Virus record (IMG/VR): IMGVR_UViG_3300032401_000060
Coordinates: 1-27,776 of that record
Source: a virus
Length of the DNA: 27,776 nt
Reading direction: 5' to 3' (one strand)
Part shown: positions 7,368 through 15,611 of the stretch, piece by piece
Layout: every line of letters begins with the position of its first letter
Position numbering within the stretch: position 1 is the first letter of the stretch
The notes under the pieces: generated by a model
Database searches by the model: none
Told to the model about the DNA's origin: nothing
The model's input: the letters and a program-made list of their open reading frames with translations, nothing else
Made by a program: the position numbers and the translations under genes

Positions 7368-8759
7368 CTAGGGCCCCTTCCTCGGTTCCGCAGGAGCGTT
7401 TTGAGCGCTGGGATCTTGAGCGTTCTGGTTGCCCGCAGCCAAGTCCCTCATCTGAGATTCCAACGCGTCAGCGGTGTTCGATATCAAATGAAGAGCAGTA
7501 GTGAAGCCGGAGGCTCCTAGCGAGTGATTCACTTTAAAGACCCCGTAGTTTTGGTCGAGCTTCTTTCCTAGCCCCCGAATACGAACCACATCTCCCGGCT
7601 CGATAGTAGGCATCCCAATGGTCTCTACATCCAATGGAAGAGCCATGCCTAACGAGTACGTGTCGAAAGCGTGATGGACGTCTTGAAGGGTTTCCTTGTC
7701 GGCGGGGTCGCCGGGCATACGATGCACCGCTGTACGTTCCCCCGGTTTAGGAAGAATGGACTCGTCTTTACCCTTACCGTCAATCGCACCCTTAGAAGCC
7801 TGAGCGGGTTGAGCATCTTTAGCCGTTGTAGCTTTTAAGGTGGCCTTTTTGGTTTTGACATCCATCTCCTCAGAGACGATCTTCTGAATGCCGGCGAGGA
7901 ACAACTCCTTGGGCGTACTCGAAACCGATACGATCGGATAAACAGTCGCACCTAGAAGATCCGCGGCACCGTAATGAAACATCGAGAGGATGATAGTCGG
8001 CTGTTGTTTAACGAATGACGCAGTACGCGACACTATCTTCACGATCTGTTTTTTAGCCGCAGAGCCTTTAGACCCCCACAGCAAAAAACACCGCGCCTCA
8101 TTCGCCAATTGCGTCAGGAAAAACATGGGTGTCTGCCACCCTTGCGAACGCGTAATCAACTCCTCCGTAAGAGCAGGACCGGCCACAGGATCTTTCAAAG
8201 TAGAAGGATCTATAACGATCTCCAGCCCGTACTGAATAGCAACCAACTCGAAAATTGACCTCCTTGTAAGTTTTTCAAAGGTTTCCGACCCTTCCTGCTG
8301 CATCGTGGCAATAGCGCCGTTGAGACCCTGAGCAGTGAGCGTGATTGTGACCTCGCCTGCGCTGATGCTTATCTCAGGCGAGGTAGTAAGCATGCCTTCA
8401 AATTCACGAAAAACAGGCGCTCCGTCTGCCCCCGCCACATAACCGAATTGAACCTGAATACGGTTGGTTCCCAGTTCCAACAAGTCAGTGTTAATCAGCT
8501 TGATACCGTCTTCGAAGGGAGGCGCAAGCGTGACGGTGATCTTAGGGATGTTCCCCAAGTCCATCTCTACCTGCAACTCGGTTACAAAAGACAGAGCATT
8601 TAGATAACCACTAGTACCGGCTACTTTGAGGTGCGTCTTGACATCAAACCCAACAGTCTGAGCCGTACCACCAATCCAAAGAGGGTAGTTTTGACCATCC
8701 GATGTGATGATCTTGGCCGCCATAAACGGGTTGAAGTAGTCGAACGTGGCCTCAGGCAT
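7368..8759 (-). CDS. Baseplate hub protein, gpD / gp27-like
   Basis: A 463-residue protein directly upstream of the spike gene, the usual order for the hub of contractile tails. The N-terminal part holds beta segments typical of hub domains (LQVEMDLGNIPKITVTLAPP, then IQVQFGY and FREFEGMLTTSPEIS), followed by a helix domain with FELVAIQYGLEI and the GWQTPMFFLTQLANEARCFLLW block, and a late IEPGDVVRIRGLGKKLDQNYGVFKVNH segment (about residues 395-425), seen in gpD-type hubs as the end of the second tube-like domain. Residues about 310-345 are a charged Lys/Ala/Pro linker. The hub forms the trimeric base on which the spike stands and which joins the tail tube. Homology is inferred from pattern and position. 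Confidence 0.85.
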   Translation of the reverse strand: MPEATFDYFNPFMAAKIITSDGQNYPLWIGGTAQTVGFDVKTHLKVAGTSGYLNALSFVTELQVEMDLGNIPKITVTLAPPFEDGIKLINTDLLELGTNRIQVQFGYVAGADGAPVFREFEGMLTTSPEISISAGEVTITLTAQGLNGAIATMQQEGSETFEKLTRRSIFELVAIQYGLEIVIDPSTLKDPVAGPALTEELITRSQGWQTPMFFLTQLANEARCFLLWGSKGSAAKKQIVKIVSRTASFVKQQPTIILSMFHYGAADLLGATVYPIVSVSSTPKELFLAGIQKIVSEEMDVKTKKATLKATTAKDAQPAQASKGAIDGKGKDESILPKPGERTAVHRMPGDPADKETLQDVHHAFDTYSLGMALPLDVETIGMPTIEPGDVVRIRGLGKKLDQNYGVFKVNHSLGASGFTTALHLISNTADALESQMRDLAAGNQNAQDPSAQNAPAEPRKGP

Positions 8760-8762
8760 AAC

Positions 8763-9086
8763 TCACTGCGACCCTACATTCGCCTTTTGGAAAAAGGACT
8801 GCTGGATATATCGAGACGAAGGAATTCGCAAAACTCGACCAACATTTAGATCTGTAGGGATAAATTCCATGTCGTTCGCCACAGCGATGACCCACCAAAG
8901 AATAGGATCCCCGTAGTACTGAACCGCGATGAGATCGATACGGTCGCCGGTCTTCACCTGATACGTCGTGTCGTCCGGCTGCGAAGGGATGGTAGGCAGC
9001 TCCAGTAGGTTCCAAAACTCGAAGCCATCCAGCTCCATGAGATCACCAAACTGAAGGCGACTGCTTTTTCTTAGATTTACAGCCAT
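8763..9086 (-). CDS. LysM-containing baseplate protein, gp53-like
   Basis: The protein is 107 residues. Residues about 42-90 form a LysM fold: TYQVKTGDRIDLIAVQYYGDP, then LWWVIAVANDM and LNVGRVLRIPS. LysM proteins in this position (between tape measure and hub) correspond to T4 gp53 and P2 gpX-like baseplate components, where LysM probably helps fix the wedge or hub rather than digest cell wall. The N-terminus (SRLQFGDLMELDGFEFWNLL) resembles the leading arm of gp53-type proteins. It lies four bases downstream of the tape measure stop and three bases before the hub gene, so all are one operon. Confidence 0.87.
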   Translation of the reverse strand: MAVNLRKSSRLQFGDLMELDGFEFWNLLELPTIPSQPDDTTYQVKTGDRIDLIAVQYYGDPILWWVIAVANDMEFIPTDLNVGRVLRIPSSRYIQQSFFQKANVGSQ

Positions 9087-9090
9087 AGCG

Positions 9091-12000
9091 TTACTTACTC
9101 GGAAGTTGCGCCCCGGCTGCCACGGCCGCGCCTGTTGAGGGTCTCAGTTTATCGATCGCTTTGGATATCCCGCCGGTACCAGTCGCAGCCATGGGTACCG
9201 CCTTAATGGCCTTCACCGCGCCAATGAGTTCACCCATCTTGCTGTCGAAATTAGGCCCGTAGATGTTCATGAACCAATCAGGGTGTCTGGCTTGATCCAA
9301 CATCTGCTGATTGTACTTGGTGACGTCCGTCTCAGCCTTTAGCTGCTCGCCCTCCTTGGTACCACTCTTGTTAGCCTCCGTACGCGCCGCTATGACCGCA
9401 TCCAGAGCCGCCTTCACTTGCCCCAACTGATTCAGTGACTTCGACAACTCACCAGTCATCGCAACAGACGACTCCAATGTCGTCGTCAAAATCTTAAACC
9501 ACATGTTTTTGAACAGATCGAAAACCTTGTTTGTGAAGCTCGTAAACGCTTCCAGCTGCACCTTGAAAAAGGTCTTCGAGGACTCCGTGGTCGCCTTGAA
9601 AGCTGCCACGAACGCGCTCGTGATGCCCTCCACAATTGCGTCGTAGAGAGTCTTCTGAACGAGAGCGACTACGCCGCCCACGACGTTCTTGATGACGTCC
9701 AGCGCCTTATCCATGCCGGCGCCTATCATGCTCGCCACGGAGTCGCCGCCTCCGCCGAAGATCTTGTCTACGATCTTCGTTACAGGCGCGAACATAGCGC
9801 CGACGAAGGCCGTCACCTTGTCAAAGATCCCCTTCGCCATCTCCCAGAACGTACTGAAGATGGTAGTGATGGCCTTGAAGCCTCTGTCGAAGGCATCCGG
9901 AATGGTCGAGTGGCCGAAGAGGTCGTCTACGATCTTCTCGATCCAATCGAAGAAGTCCTTGAAACCCTTTCGTACAGTGGCCCACGCCCCAACAATGACA
10001 TCCGCCGCTGAGGTGACCGCCTTGCCGGCCTGGTCAAAAATATTGACGAAGAAGGCGGCTACCGGATCCCAAACAGGCTTGATGTACTTTTCCCATACGG
10101 CAACGACAATCGCCGCCATCGCGTTCCACTGCGGCTCCCAGACTTCTTTCCAGAGCCACGTCAACACTGCCACAATCGCTCCAATAGCCACTGTAGCGAT
10201 GCCTGCCAGTACCTTGAACGCGATGACGACAACGCGATAGATGACGTAGCCAATCGTCTCTAGAGCCGCGAAAACAATCCGGAGCCCGCTCCAGATAACC
10301 GTGGCAGCGAATTTGGCGACAGACCAGAGTACATTCCAGTAGGGGATCAACACCCCGAAGATGACTTCACCAACTGCGCTGAGGACATTCCAAACGGTCT
10401 TCAGTACATCGATGACAGGGTCAAAGGCGCTTGCCGCGCCGCTTAGTGCGTCTCCACCGAAAACCGAATCCCAGACCGCCAACGCTGCTCTTTCGAAGCC
10501 TGTAACGACACCGATCACCAAGTCAATGATGAACTTGATGCCGTCGTACATGCCTCGGTAAGCGCTCTCAATCGTATCGAACACCGCCGTGATGGGTCCT
10601 GCCAACGAGGGGAAGGTCTTGACCAGCCAATCGCGGACGCCCTGCATGATGCCGATGATCACGTCACGGACAAAGTCGAGTGCTCCCTTGATGAGGTCCC
10701 CGAGCCCTTCGAGAATGCTCGGAAGAGCGTGGTAGAACTTCATCAGCAGAGTGCCCGCCAAAGCGAGCAAGCCGACAAGGAAGTCCAAAACTACAGGAAC
10801 GATGTGCTTGAGAGCCCCTCCAACCATGGGGCCTAGTCCGCTGAGCGCCGCCCCAACGCGACTGGGCAAGTCCTTCACAATATCGACAGCCCTGTCGAAC
10901 ACCTTCGCAATCACGGGCAGCAATTTAGTCCGCAAGATTTCAATCAAAGCGGAGAAACCGGCGCCAGCTTTAGCTACAGCAACCCCCAACCCGGTCTTCA
11001 GGATCTCTCCGAATTTATCCCAATCGATCAGGTTTTTGGAACCCACCAAAACTTGATCGAGAAGATCGACGACCGCTTCAATGAGCGTGTTCCGCTGAGC
11101 AATCAGCTGGTCGCCCACCTTTCCGATGATTTCTCCCCACTTCACTTTCTTCGCAGCATCGCCAAGCGACGTCCAAAGCTCCTTCAGCTGCTCGCCGATC
11201 GCCTTCCAATCTATGTTCTTGATAGAATCGCCAATCGACTTCCAAAGGCCGCGCCAATCGATCTCCGTGAATATCGTAGCGAACTCTTCAGCCAGCTCCT
11301 TTGCATAGCCAGGCAGCTTCTTAACAAATGCTTTTGCCTGCTCCCCAAAACCCTTCAGCTTCTCCTTGATAGTCTGAACAAACTCTTTCCGGCTTTCGGC
11401 AGCAATAGCCTTCTCAGCGTCATGCTGCTTAGCCTCTGCCGACTTGAGCTTTTCGAGGGACTCCGCATATTTCGCGCTGGTCTTTGGTAGCTTCGCCAGC
11501 TCCGCTCGAAGCCCCACTACCGCCTTCGAAGAGTCCGAGAAGGAAGCAGACAGCTTCACGTCCTTCTGAACACGAGCCAGATTGGCTTGAGCACCGGTCA
11601 ATTTAGCCGATACAAGTGAGTACTCTTCAGTGCCTTCCGTAAGACCCTTGAGCTGTTTCTCTAGGCCGGCAACGGACTTCTGAGCAGCCTGAGTGTCTTT
11701 ACCCGAGAGACCCTTGATGTGCGCTTCGGTCTGCTTGAACCCTAGGTGCAAGAGGGTGAAAGCAGCGAGAATCAGCGTGACAGGATTCAGAAGAGCAAGA
11801 AGTGCAGGGACAAGCGGACCAAACGCTTGAACTGCAGTGGCAACCTCCGGACCCAGTTTGCTGAAGACCATCGACATCGGACGAAGAGCCTCAGGAAGGA
11901 ACGCTTTAGCGCCTAAGAAGGAGATCTCCGACATCTTGTCGACCATCTTCCCAAGCGGACCACCCTCCTTCGAAATCTTCTCCGCCGAATCGTTGAACTT

Positions 12001-13926
12001 CGCGAACTGCTTGCTCGCATCCGTAACGAATTTCTGAGCGTTGCCTCGACCTAGATTCCGAAAGCGCGCTTCCGCAGCTCCAACAATCAGGTCCATCGAC
12101 TCCTTCAGAGTCATCGAGGACCGCCAAGTCTCCTTACCCGCCTCTCCAAAGCTACGACTCATCGCCTTCGAGGCTTTGATCGTCGCCACTTTGGCCTCAT
12201 CCGCCTTATCCAAAGCAGACAGCAACACTTCAGAGGCTTGATCTCCGAAGACTTGCGTCATACGCCCACCAAACATCTTCATGATCTGCGCAGTACTCTT
12301 GCCTCCCTTTTTAAGCTTGGCAAACAGATCTGACATGTTGTCAATGAAAGGACCAACGCCGCCCTCGGCCGACTTAAAGGCCTTCGTTACGTCCCCTGTA
12401 ACAACCGAGGTGTTGGTCAAAAATCCGTGCAGCTCACTCTCCGTGCCCGTAAACATGTTCCGCACGGATTCCAACGACTCAACCAGCTTACCTTCGATCG
12501 TTAGAGCCGCCTCCTGCGCGCCCTTCGCGTTACCCGTTAGAGCATAAAGCGATCGAGATGCCTGATTGATACTCATCACGGCATCTTTGCCGCCAATTGT
12601 TTTGACTCCTTGAGCAAGCAAGTTAGTGCGTCGTTGGGCGAGAGACATGATCTCGTCCATGTGCTTGATCGGCCCTTGTACATCGCCAACAGCCTCGCCT
12701 GTAGCCATGAAAGACCGGCTGAGGTTTCCCAAGTCCTTGTCAGTCAGCTTTAGCCCCTTCTGCATCCGATCGAAGTTTTGGGCTGTTTCATAGATCGGTA
12801 TGCCTAGGCCGTCCTCCAATTTCACTCCGGTAGCCGCACTATCCACACCGATAGCCTTCAACACAGGACCGAACTTGATCATCGCGGACGTCGCATGACC
12901 TGCGGTTTGAGCAGAGACTTTCATCCCCATCACCAAACCAGCGGCCTCTTGATTGGCCTTGTTCAACTCCTTACCCATGAGTCCGGTATTCGCGACTATC
13001 TTGCGCGTATCCACGGAGTTCTGCTGAGCTGCAGCCTCGAAGCCTGTAGTGAGTTCACCACCCGCACTTCCTATGTTCCCGAGCGCGCCGGCTACCCCAG
13101 CCAAGCGCTTCATAGGCATCTTATCGAGGAAGCTTTTGAACTTGTCCCCTGAGGTGCCGACAGACTTTCCCATCTTCGACGCGCTTTCGTCGATCTTCTG
13201 AAAGCTGCGCGATACCTGATTCCCACCCGCCTCGATTCCATCCGCACTGCGCTTGAACTTCTCGCCCCCTTTTCGGGCTGCAGCAGGAAGTTTTTGACCA
13301 AGGGTGCCACTAAGGGTCTTCACCGCTTGGTCCATGCCTTGAGCTTTTGCCGCCGCGTCTTTCGACGCAAAGTGCTGCAATGGCTGGGCAGCCTTCTCCG
13401 CCCCTTGCCCAACCTGCTCAAAACCCTTCTTCATTCCGAAGAGGCGCTGCGCAAAATTGCCAGCCATCCCCATCGAAGTCTTGATCTGCTCGCCGACCGC
13501 CTTGAACCGCTCTACCGGAATCTGTTCCGCGAACTTCTGAATGCGATCCCCAACAAGCTGCTGATAGACCCCCTTCAAGGAGTTCTTCACGTTGTCGAAG
13601 GACATGCCGATGCCTTCGCCAGCCGCGTTGTACGACCGCTCAGCGTCCTCCATCATCTTGGAGCCCTTGAGCACCCCTTCGAAGACGGACCCCTCCAGAG
13701 CGTTACCAACGTGCTCTAGACCCTCTGCAGCACCCTCAAAAACCTTGCCGCCAAAGGAATTGGCTAGGTTCACCATTGGCTGCGTAGCTTTTTCCGCCGA
13801 GGTTCCGAACGTACGAATGCCCTCCGCCAACCCATCCACGCGGGTCAACACGTCTTTTAAGACGCCACTGAGGCCAGAATCCTTCGCACCGAAGGAAAAT
13901 CCGAGCCCCATGAAGTTCATCGCCAA
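9091..13926 (-). CDS. Tail tape measure protein (1611 aa)
   Basis: By far the longest gene, placed after the frameshifted chaperones and before the baseplate genes, the standard place for a tape measure. The N-terminal 650 residues are Gly/Ala/Lys-rich helices with repeated motifs (SMGMAGNFAQRLFGMKKG, KFKSFLDKMPMKRLAGV). Hydrophobic segments lie around residues 703-727, 1035-1065 and 1180-1290, the last rich in tryptophan (VWDSVF, VIWSGLRIVF, VLTWLWKEVWEP). A short repeat with LW..LGD..K.. .W occurs around residues 880-935. At about 0.15 nm per residue it predicts a tail near 240 nm. I see no peptidase or lysozyme motif. The start is taken as TTG at 13924-13926 because AAAGGAGG stands 8 bases before it; the next ATG, two codons on, would have a 14-base spacing. 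Confidence 0.95.
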   Translation of the reverse strand: MAMNFMGLGFSFGAKDSGLSGVLKDVLTRVDGLAEGIRTFGTSAEKATQPMVNLANSFGGKVFEGAAEGLEHVGNALEGSVFEGVLKGSKMMEDAERSYNAAGEGIGMSFDNVKNSLKGVYQQLVGDRIQKFAEQIPVERFKAVGEQIKTSMGMAGNFAQRLFGMKKGFEQVGQGAEKAAQPLQHFASKDAAAKAQGMDQAVKTLSGTLGQKLPAAARKGGEKFKRSADGIEAGGNQVSRSFQKIDESASKMGKSVGTSGDKFKSFLDKMPMKRLAGVAGALGNIGSAGGELTTGFEAAAQQNSVDTRKIVANTGLMGKELNKANQEAAGLVMGMKVSAQTAGHATSAMIKFGPVLKAIGVDSAATGVKLEDGLGIPIYETAQNFDRMQKGLKLTDKDLGNLSRSFMATGEAVGDVQGPIKHMDEIMSLAQRRTNLLAQGVKTIGGKDAVMSINQASRSLYALTGNAKGAQEAALTIEGKLVESLESVRNMFTGTESELHGFLTNTSVVTGDVTKAFKSAEGGVGPFIDNMSDLFAKLKKGGKSTAQIMKMFGGRMTQVFGDQASEVLLSALDKADEAKVATIKASKAMSRSFGEAGKETWRSSMTLKESMDLIVGAAEARFRNLGRGNAQKFVTDASKQFAKFNDSAEKISKEGGPLGKMVDKMSEISFLGAKAFLPEALRPMSMVFSKLGPEVATAVQAFGPLVPALLALLNPVTLILAAFTLLHLGFKQTEAHIKGLSGKDTQAAQKSVAGLEKQLKGLTEGTEEYSLVSAKLTGAQANLARVQKDVKLSASFSDSSKAVVGLRAELAKLPKTSAKYAESLEKLKSAEAKQHDAEKAIAAESRKEFVQTIKEKLKGFGEQAKAFVKKLPGYAKELAEEFATIFTEIDWRGLWKSIGDSIKNIDWKAIGEQLKELWTSLGDAAKKVKWGEIIGKVGDQLIAQRNTLIEAVVDLLDQVLVGSKNLIDWDKFGEILKTGLGVAVAKAGAGFSALIEILRTKLLPVIAKVFDRAVDIVKDLPSRVGAALSGLGPMVGGALKHIVPVVLDFLVGLLALAGTLLMKFYHALPSILEGLGDLIKGALDFVRDVIIGIMQGVRDWLVKTFPSLAGPITAVFDTIESAYRGMYDGIKFIIDLVIGVVTGFERAALAVWDSVFGGDALSGAASAFDPVIDVLKTVWNVLSAVGEVIFGVLIPYWNVLWSVAKFAATVIWSGLRIVFAALETIGYVIYRVVVIAFKVLAGIATVAIGAIVAVLTWLWKEVWEPQWNAMAAIVVAVWEKYIKPVWDPVAAFFVNIFDQAGKAVTSAADVIVGAWATVRKGFKDFFDWIEKIVDDLFGHSTIPDAFDRGFKAITTIFSTFWEMAKGIFDKVTAFVGAMFAPVTKIVDKIFGGGGDSVASMIGAGMDKALDVIKNVVGGVVALVQKTLYDAIVEGITSAFVAAFKATTESSKTFFKVQLEAFTSFTNKVFDLFKNMWFKILTTTLESSVAMTGELSKSLNQLGQVKAALDAVIAARTEANKSGTKEGEQLKAETDVTKYNQQMLDQARHPDWFMNIYGPNFDSKMGELIGAVKAIKAVPMAATGTGGISKAIDKLRPSTGAAVAAGAQLPSK

Positions 13927-13934
13927 GGTCGCAT

Positions 13935-13942
13935 CCTCCTTT
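13935..13942 (-). promoter_or_regulatory. Strong ribosome binding site of the tape measure gene
   Basis: AAAGGAGG on the minus strand, 8 bases before the TTG codon at 13926. It supports use of TTG as the tape measure start. It is one of the best matches to the anti-Shine-Dalgarno consensus in the window. Confidence 0.75.
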
Positions 13943-13981
13943 CCGGCAGTACCGCACGGTACCTGTCGGGCATTCTAGCTT

Positions 13982-14167
13982 TTATTTACGCCGCGACGCG
14001 GCCTCCATGCGGGCTTTTCGTTCTTGTTCGAGTTCGATTTTCTTCGTGATGAGGCGATGTCGGCGGGTCGAGGGCAGGCTCATGAATTCGGAGTAGGCGT
14101 ATCCTTCCCAGGCTTCGAGAAAGAAGAGGTACTGCGCTTCGAGTTCTTCTGAACCCGAGAAGGGAAG
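13982..14167 (-). CDS. gp51-like C-terminal extension made by -1 frameshift from the gp26-like chaperone
   Basis: In the -1 frame relative to the chaperone, 61 codons are open from the slippery site to TAA at 13982-13984. They encode SEELEAQYLFFLEAWEGYAY, then SEFMSLPSTRRHRLI and a charged coil KKIELEQERKARMEA. A short helix, a Leu-Pro-x-x-(R)R-x-x-(L/I) turn and a charged helix is the pattern of the second tail chaperone (T4 gp51-like, lambda T-like). The recognisable protein begins right after the slippery heptamer, well before the first ATG in this frame (14081-14083, ATGA overlap with the zero-frame stop), so fusion to the upstream frame is more likely than an independent start. The fusion would be 317 residues (256 + 61). 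Confidence 0.75.
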   Translation of the reverse strand, partial: LPFSGSEELEAQYLFFLEAWEGYAYSEFMSLPSTRRHRLITKKIELEQERKARMEAASRRK

Positions 14168-14934
14168 AAAAAACCGGTCTGGCCTACATCAAGTTCGGTC
14201 TTGAATCCCTCTCCGCAAGCCGGGCACTGGAGATCCATCTCGGTCTCGATGCCGCCTTCTTCGACGTTGAAGCACTCTTCTCGAAGGAAGTTTCGGTCCT
14301 TCATGTTGAGCGACTTGATCGTATCCATGTCTGTCGGTTGCCCATCCAAGAGGTCAACTCGGACGAGGATGCTGAGGGAGAGCTGATCGAGGTTCTGGAA
14401 CTTCGAAAGACTCTCCTCCTCTTTACCTGTCATGACATGCCAACGAGCCGGCTTTCCCGAAGGCAATACGACATCAAACACTCGCTTGTTTCGGTTGACG
14501 GTCGTTTTGACCTCCAGCTCCGCCAAGTTAATAGAAAAGAGATTCTTCTTGTCGCACTCATTACACTTGGCTTCGAACGGGAAGTCGTCTCCGAGCGTCA
14601 CACGGCGAATCGCCAACATGAGGAAAACTCGATCGCCAATCATCAAGCTACGGACGCAGTTCGCCAACTCCGTCTTGTCGGTGATGGTCCCCAAGCGCTC
14701 CAAACAATTGGTGATGAGCTGCGTCACCTTCTTACCCGAGGGGATGTTCTTCGCCGCCAGCATGTCCTCTTCGATACCGGTGATCTCCCTGACCTTCACC
14801 TCAGTGACAAGCTCACCTTCTGGACTGAGATAGCCACAGGGAAGCTCGAAGATACCCTGCGTCGCCTTCGGCACAGCCATCTGGTTCTGAACGAAAAAAG
14901 ACTCTTGGCTCTGGTTGAACGATTCTTCAGACAT
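14080..14934 (-). CDS. Tail/baseplate hub assembly chaperone, T4 gp26-like (zero-frame product, 284 aa)
   Basis: ATG start with GAGAGGAA about 4 bases upstream. After a Gln/Ser-rich N-terminus, residues about 26-110 carry the LPCGYLSPEG ... EVKVREITGIEEDMLA pattern followed by helices (VTQLITNCLERLG, LMIGDRVFLMLAIRRVTLGDDF). Two CxxC pairs (Cys124/127 and Cys237/240) probably bind one metal ion, the second in CPACGEGF. This matches the T4-type baseplate hub chaperone family. Right after the second CxxC the sequence reaches GFFF, encoded by GGT TTT TTC TTC, where the -1 slippery site lies; the remaining 27 zero-frame residues are low-complexity Ser/Lys/Pro and look like run-on sequence before a stop. 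The gene sits directly upstream of the tape measure, as lambda G and T do. Confidence 0.85.
   Translation of the reverse strand: MSEESFNQSQESFFVQNQMAVPKATQGIFELPCGYLSPEGELVTEVKVREITGIEEDMLAAKNIPSGKKVTQLITNCLERLGTITDKTELANCVRSLMIGDRVFLMLAIRRVTLGDDFPFEAKCNECDKKNLFSINLAELEVKTTVNRNKRVFDVVLPSGKPARWHVMTGKEEESLSKFQNLDQLSLSILVRVDLLDGQPTDMDTIKSLNMKDRNFLREECFNVEEGGIETEMDLQCPACGEGFKTELDVGQTGFFFPSRVQKNSKRSTSSFSKPGKDTPTPNS
14167..14173 (-). promoter_or_regulatory. Programmed -1 ribosomal frameshift slippery site (T_TTT_TTC)
   Basis: On the minus strand the zero-frame codons read GGT TTT TTC, giving the canonical X_XXY_YYZ heptamer T_TTT_TTC at chaperone codons 254-256. Slipping one base back leaves both tRNA-Phe pairings intact. 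It joins the gp26-like frame to the gp51-like frame. Possible downstream pairings are AGAAGA (14150-14145) with TCTTCT (14127-14122), and CTTCCC (14167-14162) with GGGAAG (14109-14104); neither is strong enough to be called the stimulator. Confidence 0.72.
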
Positions 14935-14943
14935 AGGTTCCTC

Positions 14944-15528
14944 TCAAGCCTCGCCGACCGGTGTTCGACGCTCGATGTTGATCTCACTCTGTTCCTCATA
15001 CATGCGTATGAGCGACTTAATGGCGTCAGTGACGGTCATCCCTCGCTTATCCAGAAGTACTTTGAAGGTGTCGTAGCGGTCACGCTCAACCCACACGTTC
15101 AACTTCGAGTCCGCCCCTTCGTCTTGGTACAGCTCCAGGTCATCGAAACGACTTTCGTCTTCGATGTACTTGGAGATCAAGTACCGAACCAAGGACCCCA
15201 TCGAGTTGAACGCCTTGTATGTCTGGAGCCCCTCTTGAATGCGATCGAAGAGCCTTCGACTCACCCAAAAATTCACCAGCCGCTGGTCGTTCGCCTTTGA
15301 GTCCTTCTTGGAAGCCTCCGCTGCCATCTCGCAGCTCCTACAAAGAAGCACTCCATTCGACTCCGACATCTGGCCGCCCGCTTCTAGCGGAACGATCATT
15401 TTGACGCGAAGTCTCTCTTCTTGGCCGCAATTCGCGCATCGGCTGCGATAGCGCTGCCAAATCTTCTTTTCCCAGTCACTCGTCACTGAAGAGACGGAAA
15501 CAGGGCGTTCGATCTTTTCGGCCGTCAT
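14944..15528 (-). CDS. Catalytically dead HNH-like domain fused to two ribbon-helix-helix-like modules
   Basis: I take ATG at 15526-15528 (194 residues); a GTG directly before it is also possible, and neither has a clear ribosome binding site. Residues about 28-70 align by eye to a zinc HNH core: CANCG (Cys31/34), VPLEAGGQ, SNGVLLCRSCEM (Asn58, Cys63/66). The Asp-His that normally precedes VP is Lys43-Met44, and the last His after the second CxxC is Glu67, so nuclease activity is unlikely. Residues about 84-122 (VNFWVSRRLFDRI, then SMGSLVRYLISKYI) and 132-170 (LNVWVERDRYDTF, then TVTDAIKSLIRMYEE) each have the strand-helix-helix pattern of ribbon-helix-helix DNA-binding domains. A DNA-binding regulator is the best guess. 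It lies between the tube genes and the chaperone gene. Confidence 0.8.
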   Translation of the reverse strand: MTAEKIERPVSVSSVTSDWEKKIWQRYRSRCANCGQEERLRVKMIVPLEAGGQMSESNGVLLCRSCEMAAEASKKDSKANDQRLVNFWVSRRLFDRIQEGLQTYKAFNSMGSLVRYLISKYIEDESRFDDLELYQDEGADSKLNVWVERDRYDTFKVLLDKRGMTVTDAIKSLIRMYEEQSEINIERRTPVGEA

Positions 15529-15611
15529 CACGAAGCCGAATATACGTTAAAGTAGTTGCCTAGTGGTAGCCATATCTACTGCGCATCTGACTAAGATGCT
15601 ACTGTCTAGGT

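Noticed and set aside
14338-15300. Plus-strand open frame (320 codons) across the chaperone and HNH-RHH genes
   Set aside because: Antisense to two well-supported genes, Leu/Arg/His-rich without motifs. Not counted as a gene.
15532-15611. Promoter in the divergent gap (TATATT on the minus strand near 15540; CATATC on the plus strand)
   Set aside because: No convincing -35 box at proper spacing in either direction; phage-specific late promoters cannot be judged from one site.
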